DNA of 64,000 nucleotides from an uncultured Pelagibacteraceae bacterium (GTDB lineage Bacteria; Pseudomonadota; Alphaproteobacteria; Pelagibacterales; Pelagibacteraceae): NCBI GenBank assembly GCA_902539445.1, contig CACBIY010000001.1:62001-126000 (forward strand). Direction: 5' to 3'. Positions 1 to 8,121 of the stretch are shown piece by piece. Every line of letters begins with the position of its first letter. The first letter of the stretch is position 1. Made by a program: the position numbers and the translations under genes. The notes under the pieces are model-generated. The model was not told the DNA's origin. It ran no database searches and was given only the letters and a program-made list of their open reading frames with translations.

Positions 1-262
1 TGTAATTGAGGTTATTTCAAAAGGTGCAGCCCAATCTTGGCAAATGGAAAATAGATATAAAACAATGATTGATGATAAGTTTGATTTTGGTTTTGCAGTG
101 GATTGGATGAGAAAAGACTTAAAGATTGCAATGGAAGAAGCTAAAAATAATGGATCATTGTTACCTGTTACTGAGCTCGTTGATAAATATTATGGTGAAG
201 TACAAGGCATGGGTGGTAATCGTTGGGATACTTCAAGCTTAATAAAAAGATTTAGAAAGTAA
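1..262 (+). CDS. 3-hydroxyisobutyrate dehydrogenase-family NAD(P) oxidoreductase, C-terminal part
   Basis: The reading frame is open from base 2, so the gene begins before the window and only about 86 C-terminal residues are visible. They contain the family's GAAQSWQMENR segment near the N-terminal edge, followed by an all-helical region with FAVDWMRKDLKIAMEEA, typical of the C-terminal domain of beta-hydroxyacid dehydrogenases (3-hydroxyisobutyrate dehydrogenase, tartronate semialdehyde reductase). The Rossmann domain and catalytic Lys region lie outside, so the substrate cannot be assigned. The next gene starts 3 bases after the stop, suggesting co-transcription. Confidence 0.75.
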   Translation, partial: VIEVISKGAAQSWQMENRYKTMIDDKFDFGFAVDWMRKDLKIAMEEAKNNGSLLPVTELVDKYYGEVQGMGGNRWDTSSLIKRFRK

Positions 263-265
263 AGT

Positions 266-865
266 ATGCAACCAGCATACTATGAAAACCTGAAAGAAAT
301 TCAAAATAAGTATTGGTCTATGTTAGATGATGCTGTGACTAACAGAGGTTCACCATTTAGAATTCCTGTTTTTATATGTGCTCACCAAGATGAAGTGGAC
401 GGAAGAATTGTTGTTTTACGTAAATCAGATAAAGCAAATAATCTATTACAATTTCATACTGATTTAAGATCCCCAAAAGTAAATATCCTTAAAAAAAATA
501 AAAATGCCTCTTTGGTTTTCTATGATAAAGAGGAAAAGATACAATTAAGAGTAAAAGTAGAATGTGAAGTAAATAATCAAAATTTTACAACTGAAGAATC
601 ATGGAAAAAAACTCAACATATAAGCAGACGTTGTTATTTAACTGATAACCCTCCAGGAACTGTATCAGAAAATCCAACTTCTGGTATGATATCTAAATTA
701 GAAGATTTTGATTACTCTATGGAGCAAAGTGAGGAAGGTTATAAAAACTTTACAGTTATAAAATGTAAAATTAAATCTATTGAATGGCTTTATCTTGCTG
801 CCAAAGGTCATCGAAGAGCAAAGTTTAACTTGGAAACTAATAAAAATGAATGGTTAATTCCATAA
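266..865 (+). CDS. Pyridoxamine 5'-phosphate oxidase-like flavin-binding protein
   Basis: A 199-residue protein with the split-barrel flavin-binding layout of PNPOx-like proteins: an N-terminal helix (1-25), strands around RGSPFRIPVFICA (residues 27-39), a segment GRIVVLRKSD (about 46-55) that normally carries flavin phosphate contacts, and QFHTDLRSPKV (61-71), which resembles the T-D-RS-K signature of the fold. It ends with WLYLAAKGHRRAKF. True PdxH has a longer, better conserved C-terminus, so I read this as a general PNPOx-like reductase or oxidase rather than the B6 enzyme. The substrate is unknown. Confidence 0.65.
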   Translation: MQPAYYENLKEIQNKYWSMLDDAVTNRGSPFRIPVFICAHQDEVDGRIVVLRKSDKANNLLQFHTDLRSPKVNILKKNKNASLVFYDKEEKIQLRVKVECEVNNQNFTTEESWKKTQHISRRCYLTDNPPGTVSENPTSGMISKLEDFDYSMEQSEEGYKNFTVIKCKIKSIEWLYLAAKGHRRAKFNLETNKNEWLIP

Positions 866-870
866 ATGTA

Positions 871-1131
871 ATGATAGATTTTATTATTAAATACATAGGT
901 TTTTTTGCAGCTTTTTGCACTACATTCGCTTTTTTACCTCAAGCTATAAAAGTTTATAAAACAAAAAGTACAAAAGATATTTCTCTTTATATGTTTTTAA
1001 TATTTACCATTGGAGTTTTATCTTGGCTTATATATGGATTAATAATAAACGACTTGCCAGTAATTTTAGCTAATGCCGTTACACTAATTTTGAGTTTTTT
1101 TATATTGATTTACAAATTAAAATTTAAGTAA
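871..1131 (+). CDS. SemiSWEET / PQ-loop sugar transporter-like protein
   Basis: A small three-helix membrane protein. The first helix carries the PQ-loop signature (TFAFLPQAIKVYKTKSTKDIS), and two more hydrophobic segments follow around residues 39-58 and 65-84. Family members are 85-95 residues and dimerise to form a bidirectional sugar pore. I chose the ATG at 871 (86 residues), just after the upstream stop. An in-frame ATG at 850 would add seven polar residues and overlap the preceding gene by 16 bases. The sugar substrate cannot be read from sequence. It ends 2 bases before the convergent carbonic anhydrase-like gene. Confidence 0.75.
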   Translation: MIDFIIKYIGFFAAFCTTFAFLPQAIKVYKTKSTKDISLYMFLIFTIGVLSWLIYGLIINDLPVILANAVTLILSFFILIYKLKFK

Positions 1132-1133
1132 TT

Positions 1134-1646
1134 CTAAAAAATTGATTTAGAATATCTTTTCCAATTATCTTGATAATGTTTTGTGTTTTCAATAATAGCT
1201 TTTTTTTCATCTTCAGTAATTTCTCTTACAACTTTTCCAGGTGAACCAATCACTAATGAGTTATCTGGAATTTCTTTATTTTCTGTAATTAATGCTTTTG
1301 CTCCAATAAGGCAGTTGTTTCCAATTTTTGCATTATTTAAAATTACTGCTCCAATTCCAATCAAACTATTGTCCCCTATTGTACAGCCGTGAAGCATAAC
1401 CATATGTCCAACGGTAACATTCTTTCCAACTTTTAATGGATAACCTGGATCTGTATGTAAAACACTTCCATCTTGAATATTAGATCCTTCACCAATATGA
1501 ATATTTTCTACATCACCTCTTAAAGTTGCATTAAACCAGATACTAGAATTTTTTTCTAAAGTTACATCACCTATTACAGTTGCATTAGGTGCTACCCAAT
1601 TTTCGCCAGAGTTTTTAGGTTTTTTATCTTTTAAATCGTAAAACAT
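1134..1646 (-). CDS. Gamma-carbonic anhydrase family protein
   Basis: A 170-residue left-handed beta-helix protein built of hexapeptide repeats (for example [36 protein letters not shown]) with a short C-terminal helix. The three histidines that bind the metal in this family are present at residues 64 (SVLHTD), 81 and 86 (GHMVMLHG). Such trimeric proteins (YrdA/PaaY/Cam-like) may hydrate CO2, and some are acyl-CoA thioesterases or of unknown activity. Length and motifs are complete. It stands alone between convergent and divergent neighbours. Confidence 0.85.
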   Translation of the reverse strand: MFYDLKDKKPKNSGENWVAPNATVIGDVTLEKNSSIWFNATLRGDVENIHIGEGSNIQDGSVLHTDPGYPLKVGKNVTVGHMVMLHGCTIGDNSLIGIGAVILNNAKIGNNCLIGAKALITENKEIPDNSLVIGSPGKVVREITEDEKKAIIENTKHYQDNWKRYSKSIF

Positions 1647-1666
1647 AATCTATATATTATTACATT

Positions 1667-2221
1667 ATGCCCATACAAACTCCAATATGTGATTTTGGTC
1701 AAAAAGCTCATGACTTTAAGCTTAAATCAACAGAGGGTAAAATTCTTTCCTTAGCAGATATCAAAGGTGAAAAAGGAACTTTAATAATGTTTATCTGTAA
1801 TCACTGCCCATATGTAAAAGCAGTAACGAAAGACATTGTTGAAGATTGTAAAAAATTAAAAGATGTCGGTATCAATTCAGTAGCTATTTGCGCTAATGAT
1901 GCTGAAAATTATCCTGAAGACTCATTTGAAAACATGATAAAATTTTCAAAAGAAAACCAATTTTGTTTCCCTTATTTAGTTGATGAAACTCAAGAAATTG
2001 CAAAAACTTATAATGCAGTATGTACTCCAGATTTTTTTGGATATAACAAAGATTTAGAACTTCAATATAGAGGAAGAGTGAGAGAACTAAAAAAATTGAT
2101 ACCGGTAAGAGATGGGGACAGTGATCTATTAAAAGCAATGATACAAATTGCTGAAACTAATAGAGGACCTGAAAACCAAATTCCGAGTGCTGGATGTGGT
2201 ATTAAGTGGAAAACTAATTAA
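1667..2221 (+). CDS. Thioredoxin-fold redoxin (AhpC/TSA-like) with CxxC
   Basis: A 184-residue soluble protein with an AhpC/TSA-type N-terminus (DFGQKAHDFKLKSTEGK) and the thioredoxin-like active site C44-NH-C47-P in MFICNHCPYVK. This CNHCPYVK version marks a family of 'thioredoxin family / redoxin' proteins common in Proteobacteria. It probably acts as a cytoplasmic thiol oxidoreductase or peroxiredoxin-like enzyme, since no signal peptide is visible. Its stop overlaps the ATG of the following glycosyltransferase by one base, so translation of the two is probably coupled. The biological partner is unknown. Confidence 0.8.
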   Translation: MPIQTPICDFGQKAHDFKLKSTEGKILSLADIKGEKGTLIMFICNHCPYVKAVTKDIVEDCKKLKDVGINSVAICANDAENYPEDSFENMIKFSKENQFCFPYLVDETQEIAKTYNAVCTPDFFGYNKDLELQYRGRVRELKKLIPVRDGDSDLLKAMIQIAETNRGPENQIPSAGCGIKWKTN

Positions 2222-3303
2222 TGTATATTATTGTTACAAGAACTTTTCCACCAGAATTGGGTGGAATGCAAAGTTTGATGTGGGGTTTATCCCGTGAAAT
2301 GTCGAAAAATTTTATGATTAAAGTTTTTGCAGATTATTATGAAAATCATAAAAATTTTGATGAACAAGCAAGTTTTTCGATTGAAAGAGTTGGTGGAATA
2401 AAATTTTTAAGAAAAATAAGAAAAGCTCAATTAATAAATGAATTTTTAAAAGAAAATAAAGTTGAGGGTATCATTGCTGATCACTGGAAAAGTTTAGAAT
2501 TAATTAAAACTAATAAAAAAAAGTATTGTTTAATTCATGGTAAAGAAATCAACCATCCTGTAGGAAGTTCATTAAATAAAAGAGTTATAAAAGTTCTTAA
2601 TAATGTAACAAAAGTAATTGCGAATTCTGAATATACTAAGAATTTAGCAATTAAAAATGGTGTAGACCAAGAAAGAATTATAGTAATAAATCCTGGAGCT
2701 GATCCAGTTCAAGAATTAAATAAAAAATCTCTTGAGAAAGTTGAAAGTTTATTAAAAGTCAAAACACCAAGACTAATTACGGTTTCTAGATTTGATAAAA
2801 GAAAAAATCATGAAAAAGTAATTATGGCATTAAGGAATTTAAAACAACTATACCCTGATATTGTTTATATTTGTATTGGTTATGGTGATGAAGAGGAGAA
2901 TATAAAAAAATTAGTTGAAGAATTAGATCTAACTTCACAAGTAATGTTTTTTAAAGATATAAGTTCTGATTTAAAAAATGCTTTAGTAGCTAAATCCAAT
3001 ATCTTTGTCATGCCATCTATTATACATAAGACTTCTGTAGAAGGTTTTGGGATAGCTTATATAGAAGCTGCACAATATGGAGTTCCTTCATTAGGAGGAA
3101 AAGATGGTGGTGCATCCGATGCAATTGACCACGATAGAACTGGATTAATTTGTGATGGGAACAATCTAGATGACATTTATTCATCATTGAATTCAATGAT
3201 TGAAAATAAAAAATATATTGAATTTGGAAAAAATGCCAAAGAATATGTTTCAAAATTTCAATGGGACAAAACCATTGAAGAATACAAAAAAATTATTAAT
3301 TAA
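2221..3303 (+). CDS. Glycosyltransferase family 4 (GT-B, retaining)
   Basis: A 360-residue GT-B glycosyltransferase. The N-terminal domain starts with RTFPPELGGMQSLMWGL, the glycine-rich acceptor-side loop of GT4 enzymes. The C-terminal domain holds RFDKRKNHEKVI (nucleotide-sugar binding region) and the EX7E signature (EGFGIAYIEAAQYGVPSLGG) followed by GGASDAI. No membrane segments are seen, so it is probably peripheral to the inner membrane and transfers a sugar during LPS-core or surface glycan assembly. It converges on a GT9 gene with a 4-base TTAA overlap, which supports a small LPS neighbourhood. Confidence 0.85.
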   Translation: MYIIVTRTFPPELGGMQSLMWGLSREMSKNFMIKVFADYYENHKNFDEQASFSIERVGGIKFLRKIRKAQLINEFLKENKVEGIIADHWKSLELIKTNKKKYCLIHGKEINHPVGSSLNKRVIKVLNNVTKVIANSEYTKNLAIKNGVDQERIIVINPGADPVQELNKKSLEKVESLLKVKTPRLITVSRFDKRKNHEKVIMALRNLKQLYPDIVYICIGYGDEEENIKKLVEELDLTSQVMFFKDISSDLKNALVAKSNIFVMPSIIHKTSVEGFGIAYIEAAQYGVPSLGGKDGGASDAIDHDRTGLICDGNNLDDIYSSLNSMIENKKYIEFGKNAKEYVSKFQWDKTIEEYKKIIN

Positions 3304-4241
3304 TTTAAAGAATTAATTAATCTTTCAAAAACTTTTTCTGCGCTTAAATTGTTTAAGTCTGTTACTTCAATTGCTTTAAAATTTTCTCTTTCAATGCTAA
3401 CTTTGTAAGCAGTAGTATGTTTTCCAAATAAAGTTAAACCTTTAGCTCCAACATGAGCTGCGATATGAGCTGGTCCTGTATCATTAGCAATAATAAAAGA
3501 GCTATCCTTGATCAAAGAAGTTAATTGAGAAATATCAAGTGCTTTTCCATTATCTAATAAAACTTCAGCATTTATTTCTTTTGCATCATTTATCTCTGAG
3601 GGGCCTGGAGCTATAACAATTTTATATTCGTTACCAAATTTATCTAAAATAAGTTTTATAAGATCATTATAATAAGGCCATTTCTTGATATGTAAGTGAG
3701 GCGAGCAAAAAGGAAATAATAAAATAAATTTATCTAATTCAAAGTTATTTTTAATTTCATTAATATCAGAACAAGCCCAACTAAAATCTGGATTTAGCGT
3801 ATAAGATGTTTTTAACCCTGAGGTTTGTAATTGGTGATTGAATCTGTCTAAAACTGAATGTTTATCAAATTCCTTTTTATCTATTACTTCTGGTAAAGTT
3901 GTAATTGAGCTAGACCATGTTTCTTTTTTTGCTTTAGGAAAAAGAATATTTTTATAAAAATTTGTTCTTGAGGAATTTTGAAGATCGAAAACTTTTGAAA
4001 AACTATGTTTCTTAAGTTCTCTCATTAAGAAATATAAGTATATCAAATTATATCTTGGTAACCTTTTATCTAGAATTACTTCATGAATAAATGGATTTTT
4101 TTTAAAAACTTCTAAATAAGCTTTTGTAGTTAGTAAATAAATTCGATCATTTTTATGATTTTCAGATATGTCTTGAATTGCACCACTTGCTTGAGCTATA
4201 TCTCCTAATGATCCGTGTTTAATAATTAAAATATTAGACAT
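3300..4241 (-). CDS. Glycosyltransferase family 9 (heptosyltransferase-like)
   Basis: A 313-residue protein with the GT9 layout: N-terminal KHGSLGDIAQASGAI, where the GSLGD loop corresponds to the ADP-heptose transferase motif, and C-terminal SFIIANDTGPAHIAAHVGAKGLTLFG, whose D-TGP-H element is the family's hallmark near the catalytic and nucleotide-binding site. Family members add heptose (or another sugar) to lipid A-core. Which sugar is used here cannot be told. It is tail-to-tail with the GT4 gene and divergent from the DUF6165-like gene, forming a compact LPS-core set. Confidence 0.85.
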   Translation of the reverse strand: MSNILIIKHGSLGDIAQASGAIQDISENHKNDRIYLLTTKAYLEVFKKNPFIHEVILDKRLPRYNLIYLYFLMRELKKHSFSKVFDLQNSSRTNFYKNILFPKAKKETWSSSITTLPEVIDKKEFDKHSVLDRFNHQLQTSGLKTSYTLNPDFSWACSDINEIKNNFELDKFILLFPFCSPHLHIKKWPYYNDLIKLILDKFGNEYKIVIAPGPSEINDAKEINAEVLLDNGKALDISQLTSLIKDSSFIIANDTGPAHIAAHVGAKGLTLFGKHTTAYKVSIERENFKAIEVTDLNNLSAEKVFERLINSLN

Positions 4242-4273
4242 ATTTATAACAAGATAGCACAGTATTAAATTTT

Positions 4274-4663
4274 ATGAATAAAATTATAGTAGAGGTCTCG
4301 ATAGGTGAACTTTTAGATAAAATTTCAATTTTAGAAATCAAACAAGGAAAAATTAAAGATTCGGAAAAACTAAAATTTATTAATAATGAACACTCTATAT
4401 TAAAAGATCAGTTGGATAGGAATGTAAAATCTGATGATAAACTTAATAATCTTTATCAATCCTTAAAAGAAATTAATTCTAAACTATGGGTTATTGAGGA
4501 TGATAAAAGACAATGTGAAAAAGAAAAAGATTTTGGCGAAAAATTTATTAAACTTTCAAGAGACGTCCATTTTCTTAATGATGATCGAGCAAAAATAAAA
4601 TTAGAAATTAATAATCACACTGGTTCAGTCATAAAAGAGATAAAAGAATACACTAGTTACTAA
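4274..4663 (+). CDS. DUF6165-like coiled-coil protein
   Basis: A 129-residue soluble, highly charged, mostly helical protein beginning VEVSIGELLDKISILEIKQGKI, which matches my memory of the start of the DUF6165 family. The middle is likely a coiled coil (about 25-70), and there is a conserved-looking KLWVIEDDKRQCEK segment. No enzymatic motif is visible. DUF6165 genes often sit near LPS-core or heptosyltransferase genes, and that is the case here, so a role in surface polysaccharide handling is possible but only inferred. It precedes the M24 gene by 9 bases. Confidence 0.6.
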   Translation: MNKIIVEVSIGELLDKISILEIKQGKIKDSEKLKFINNEHSILKDQLDRNVKSDDKLNNLYQSLKEINSKLWVIEDDKRQCEKEKDFGEKFIKLSRDVHFLNDDRAKIKLEINNHTGSVIKEIKEYTSY

Positions 4664-4672
4664 ATCATTCTA

Positions 4673-5824
4673 ATGGCGCTTCATTTTTCAAAAAAGGAAT
4701 TTTCTAGCAGAAAAAGTAAAGTTTTAAATTCGATGAAAGAGCAAAACCTTGATGCTCTTTTGATGTTTAGACAAGAGTCGATGTATTGGTTAACTGGATA
4801 CGATACTTTTGGTTATGTTTTTTTTCAGACACTGGTTTTAGATAAAAGCGGAAATATAATACTGCTCACTAGAGCTCCTGATTTAAGACAAGCTCAAAAT
4901 ACATCCAACATAGAAGATATTAGGATATGGGTTGATAAAGATGGATCAAATCCAACTGATGATCTTAAAGCTATTTTAAATGAATTAAATCTTAAAGGAA
5001 AAAAGTTAGGAATTGAATATGAAGCTTATGGCTTAACTGGTCGTAACGCTCTTCGATTAAACAAATCTTTAGAAAATTATTGTTCTCTTGAAGATAAATC
5101 AGACTTAATAACAAAATTACGAGTTGTAAAATCTAATGAAGAAATTGTTTATATTAAAAAGGCTGCAGAGCTTGCTGATAAAGCTTTAGACGAAGTGTGG
5201 AAACACGCGAAAGCTGGAGTAAGCGAATCTAAGATATTAGCAGAAATGAACAGAGTTATATTTGAAGGTGGTGGAGATTATCCTGCAAATGAATTTATAA
5301 TTGGTTCTGGTAAGAATGCACTTCTTTGTCGCTATCAAGCAGAAAAACAAATTTTAAATAAACAAGATCAATTAACTATTGAATGGGCTGGTACTTATAG
5401 GCATTACCACTCTGCAATGTTTAGAACTATTCCTATTGGTAAAGCAGATCCTAAACATCATAAAATGCATGAGGCTTGTATTGAAGCTCTTAAAAATTGC
5501 GAAAGTAAATTAAAACCTGGGAACAAGGTTGGAGAAGTTTTTGATATTCATGCAAAAACGTTTGATGATTTTGGTTACAATAAAGCTCGAATGAACGCTT
5601 GTGGTTATTCATTAGGAAATACTTTTTCTCCAAACTGGATGGATTGGCCAATGCTATATACAAATAATCCTTATGTAATTCAGCCTGGAAATATTTTTTT
5701 TATGCATATGATATTAATGGACTCTGAAAGTCAATTGGCCATGAACCTGGGTGAAACTTATTTAGTTACTGAAAATGGTAATGAGAGATTAGGTAAACAA
5801 AAGTTAGATTTAGTAGTACTTTAA
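4673..5824 (+). CDS. Creatinase-like M24 family hydrolase lacking most metal ligands
   Basis: A 383-residue two-domain protein: N-terminal creatinase domain (about 8-150, with MYWLTGYDTFGY) and a C-terminal 'pita-bread' domain (about 158-375). In metallo-aminopeptidases five ligands (D, D, H, E, E) hold two metals. Here the first Asp is E237 (EWAGTYRHYHSAMFRT), the second falls on A248 or M249, the His of GHGxG is Y312 (CGYSLGNTF), and the fourth ligand falls on H345 (FFMHMIL). Only the last Glu (E361, LGETYLVTENG) remains. This pattern fits metal-independent creatinase or ectoine-hydrolase (DoeA)-type enzymes that cleave small C-N bonds. It converges with an amino acid ABC permease gene (4-base overlap). 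Confidence 0.75.
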   Translation: MALHFSKKEFSSRKSKVLNSMKEQNLDALLMFRQESMYWLTGYDTFGYVFFQTLVLDKSGNIILLTRAPDLRQAQNTSNIEDIRIWVDKDGSNPTDDLKAILNELNLKGKKLGIEYEAYGLTGRNALRLNKSLENYCSLEDKSDLITKLRVVKSNEEIVYIKKAAELADKALDEVWKHAKAGVSESKILAEMNRVIFEGGGDYPANEFIIGSGKNALLCRYQAEKQILNKQDQLTIEWAGTYRHYHSAMFRTIPIGKADPKHHKMHEACIEALKNCESKLKPGNKVGEVFDIHAKTFDDFGYNKARMNACGYSLGNTFSPNWMDWPMLYTNNPYVIQPGNIFFMHMILMDSESQLAMNLGETYLVTENGNERLGKQKLDLVVL

Positions 5825-6498
5825 TTAAAACTATATTTTTTCTCTAAAAATTTAATAACGTTGTGAATTATAAAAGTCATAAATAGATAAATTCCACCAG
5901 CAACTATAAATACTTCAATTGGTTTAAAAGTTGTTGAAATAATATATTTTGCAACACCTGTAAGGTCCATTATGGTGACTGTGCTCGCTAAAGAAGTTCC
6001 TTTCATCATCAGGATAATTTCATTTCCATAAGCTGGTAAAGATTGTCTGATCGCGATAGGTATCTGAATTTTATAAAAAATTATTTTATTTGAAATTCCC
6101 AAACTTTTACCTGCCTCTATTATTCCAGGTTTAATTGTTTGAAATGCTGATCTTAATATCTCTGAAGTGTAAGCACCCGTGTTTAGAGCAAACGCAATAA
6201 TTGCACACCAATATGGTTCCTTTAAGATTACCCATAAAACTGTCGATCTTAAATATTCAATCTGACCTAATCCAAAATAAATAATGAATATTTGAACCAA
6301 AAGTGGAGTACCTCTAAACACATAAGAATATCCATAAGCAAATCTATTTATAAATATATTTTTATTTAATCTTAGAATTGCAAAAAATAAGCCAATGAAT
6401 AATCCAATTATTAAAGAAACTGAAAGAAGTTTTAAAGTTATTAAAGCAGCATTAAGTAACTTTGGGAAACTATTAATCATCAATTCAAGATCCATCAA
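5821..6498 (-). CDS. Polar amino acid ABC transporter permease (HisM/OccM type)
   Basis: A 225-residue inner-membrane permease with about five hydrophobic helices and the His/Glu/Arg/opine-type signature. RGTPLLVQIFIIYFGLGQ occurs around residue 62, and the EAA loop EAGKSLGISNKIIFYKIQIPIAIRQSLPAYGNE (contact site for the ATPase) around 128-160. It overlaps the second permease upstream by 4 bases (translational coupling). Together with the binding protein at 7233-8060 it would form an importer of basic or opine-like amino acids. No ATP-binding subunit gene is adjacent in this window. Confidence 0.85.
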   Translation of the reverse strand: MMDLELMINSFPKLLNAALITLKLLSVSLIIGLFIGLFFAILRLNKNIFINRFAYGYSYVFRGTPLLVQIFIIYFGLGQIEYLRSTVLWVILKEPYWCAIIAFALNTGAYTSEILRSAFQTIKPGIIEAGKSLGISNKIIFYKIQIPIAIRQSLPAYGNEIILMMKGTSLASTVTIMDLTGVAKYIISTTFKPIEVFIVAGGIYLFMTFIIHNVIKFLEKKYSFN

Positions 6499-7187
6499 TA
6501 CCCCCTACTATATTTAACTTCTAATCTGTTGATCAATTTCATGCTCACAAAAGTAAGTAATAAATACAAAACTGCAGCAAATGAATAAAAGAATAATGGA
6601 TCTCTCGTTGATCCTGCAGCAATATAAGATTGTCTCATGATTTCAACTAAACCTGTAACTGAAATTAGAGAAGTGTCTTTGAGCGTTATTTGCCAAACAT
6701 TACTTAGATTTGGAATAGCTAATCTTAATGTTTGGGGTAAAATAATTTTAAAAAATTTTCCAAATTTATTTAAACCTAATACATTAGCAGCTTCGAACTG
6801 GCCTTTATCGATCGATTGAATGGCTCCTCTAAAAACCTCTGTTGAATAGGCACCAGAAATTATTCCAATAGCAAATGCACCTGTGATAAATGCATTTATT
6901 TCAATATATTCATTATAACCAAATATTGATGCAACAAACATGACTGCGCCAGTTCCACCAAAAAAGAAAAGGTAAATTACTAATAATTCTGGAACACCTC
7001 TTATTATAGTTGTGTAAGAATTGGCAATAAAATTTAAAAACTTATTCTTAGATAATTTTAATGGAGTAAAGATTAAAGCAAAAAGAAAACCTATAAACAT
7101 TGCTGTTATTGAAACAGCTATTGTCATTAGGGTTGCATAAAATAATTCATCACCCCAACCAGTATCTCCAAATGCTAGAAGTTCCAT
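6495..7187 (-). CDS. Polar amino acid ABC transporter permease (HisQ/OccQ type)
   Basis: A 230-residue permease, partner of the gene at 5821-6498. It has the family's RGVPELLVIYLFFFGGTGAV segment (about residues 63-82) and the EAA loop EAANVLGLNKFGKFFKIILPQTLRLAIPNLSN (about 132-163). Five to six hydrophobic helices are visible. HisQ and HisM type subunits form the heterodimeric channel of histidine, lysine/arginine/ornithine and octopine/nopaline importers. It is expressed after the binding-protein gene, from which it is separated by a hairpin. The neighbouring M24 protein might process the imported compound (inference). Confidence 0.85.
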   Translation of the reverse strand: MELLAFGDTGWGDELFYATLMTIAVSITAMFIGFLFALIFTPLKLSKNKFLNFIANSYTTIIRGVPELLVIYLFFFGGTGAVMFVASIFGYNEYIEINAFITGAFAIGIISGAYSTEVFRGAIQSIDKGQFEAANVLGLNKFGKFFKIILPQTLRLAIPNLSNVWQITLKDTSLISVTGLVEIMRQSYIAAGSTRDPLFFYSFAAVLYLLLTFVSMKLINRLEVKYSRGY

Positions 7188-7194
7188 ACAGATC

Positions 7195-7217
7195 GGCGAC
7201 TATACATTATAGTCGCC
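7195..7217 (-). promoter_or_regulatory. Intercistronic RNA hairpin between binding protein and permease genes
   Basis: Perfect inverted repeat with 10-bp arms (GGCGACTATA / TATAGTCGCC) and a 3-base loop, 15 bases after the stop of the binding-protein gene. No U-run follows on either strand, so it is not a classic terminator. Such hairpins downstream of periplasmic binding protein genes usually protect the upstream mRNA from 3' exonucleases and allow more binding protein than permease to be made. That role is inferred from position. Confidence 0.6.
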
Positions 7218-7232
7218 AAATCTTAAATTTAA

Positions 7233-8060
7233 TTACATAGAAGCGTCGAAACCAAACCACTTTGTAGCAATTCTACTAATGTCTCCGTTTTTTCTCGCTT
7301 TATTGATAGCGGCGTTAAACTTTTTCAAAAGTTCAGTATCATCTTTTCTAATACCTACTCCAACACCGTTTCCAAATGCACCACCAGAGAAAGTTGGTCC
7401 AGTTAGAACAACTGGCTTACCAGATTTTTCTGCATAATCACTGAATGCAACAGCAGCAGCTAATGCAGCATCACATCTTCCTGATGCTAAATCTAGGTTT
7501 ACTTCGTCTTGCGTTTTATAAGTTCTTACATTTACTTTTCCAACATCACCAGAGTCTAAAAAGTTTTGGTGAATTGTAGCAGTTTGTACACAAACAGTTT
7601 TACCTGATAATGCAGCAGTAAGTGTTTTAAGATCTTTTTTTGCTGCAGCATTTGGTTTTGTAAGATTTATCCCAGCAGATGTATCTAAACCTTCTAGACT
7701 AGATCCTTTCATGACTGCTAAAGATGCAACCTCATCTGCATATCCTTGAGAAAAGCTAATAGCTTTTTGTCTTTCTGCAGTAATTGACATACCTGCCATT
7801 ATTGCATCAAACTTTCTCATGATTAGAGCTGGAATCATTCCATCCCAATCTTGCTCAACTATTACACATTGCTGTCCAATGTATCTACATAGCGTGTAAG
7901 CTAATTCAACTTCGAAACCTATTAACTTACCTGCTTCATTTTTTGAGTTCCATGGAGGATAAGCACCCTCTGTTCCAATTCTTATTTTATCAGCATTTAC
8001 ATTCCCCATTACCAATAGAGAGAGAAAAACTGAAAAAATAGTTTTCTTGAATATATTCAT
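7233..8060 (-). CDS. Periplasmic substrate-binding protein for polar/basic amino acids
   Basis: A 275-residue SBP_bac_3 protein (HisJ, ArgT, OccT, NocT group). The N-terminus MNIFKKTIFSVFLSLLVMGN is a signal peptide, probably cut after VNA before DKIRIGTEG. Typical elements follow: GAYPPWN (about 33-39), LIGFEVELAYTLC (47-59), DGMIPALIMRKFDAIMAGMSIT (73-94, with the domain linker nearby) and GVGVGIRKDD (232-241). A strong Shine-Dalgarno AGGAG lies just upstream. It is the first gene of a leftward operon with both permeases. The ligand may be a basic amino acid or opine-like compound, which sequence alone does not settle. Confidence 0.85.
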   Translation of the reverse strand: MNIFKKTIFSVFLSLLVMGNVNADKIRIGTEGAYPPWNSKNEAGKLIGFEVELAYTLCRYIGQQCVIVEQDWDGMIPALIMRKFDAIMAGMSITAERQKAISFSQGYADEVASLAVMKGSSLEGLDTSAGINLTKPNAAAKKDLKTLTAALSGKTVCVQTATIHQNFLDSGDVGKVNVRTYKTQDEVNLDLASGRCDAALAAAVAFSDYAEKSGKPVVLTGPTFSGGAFGNGVGVGIRKDDTELLKKFNAAINKARKNGDISRIATKWFGFDASM

Positions 8061-8121
8061 TGTTATCTCCTTTAATAAAAAAAATAGTATTTCACAAATT
8101 GTGTATTTTAAAAAGAAAAAA

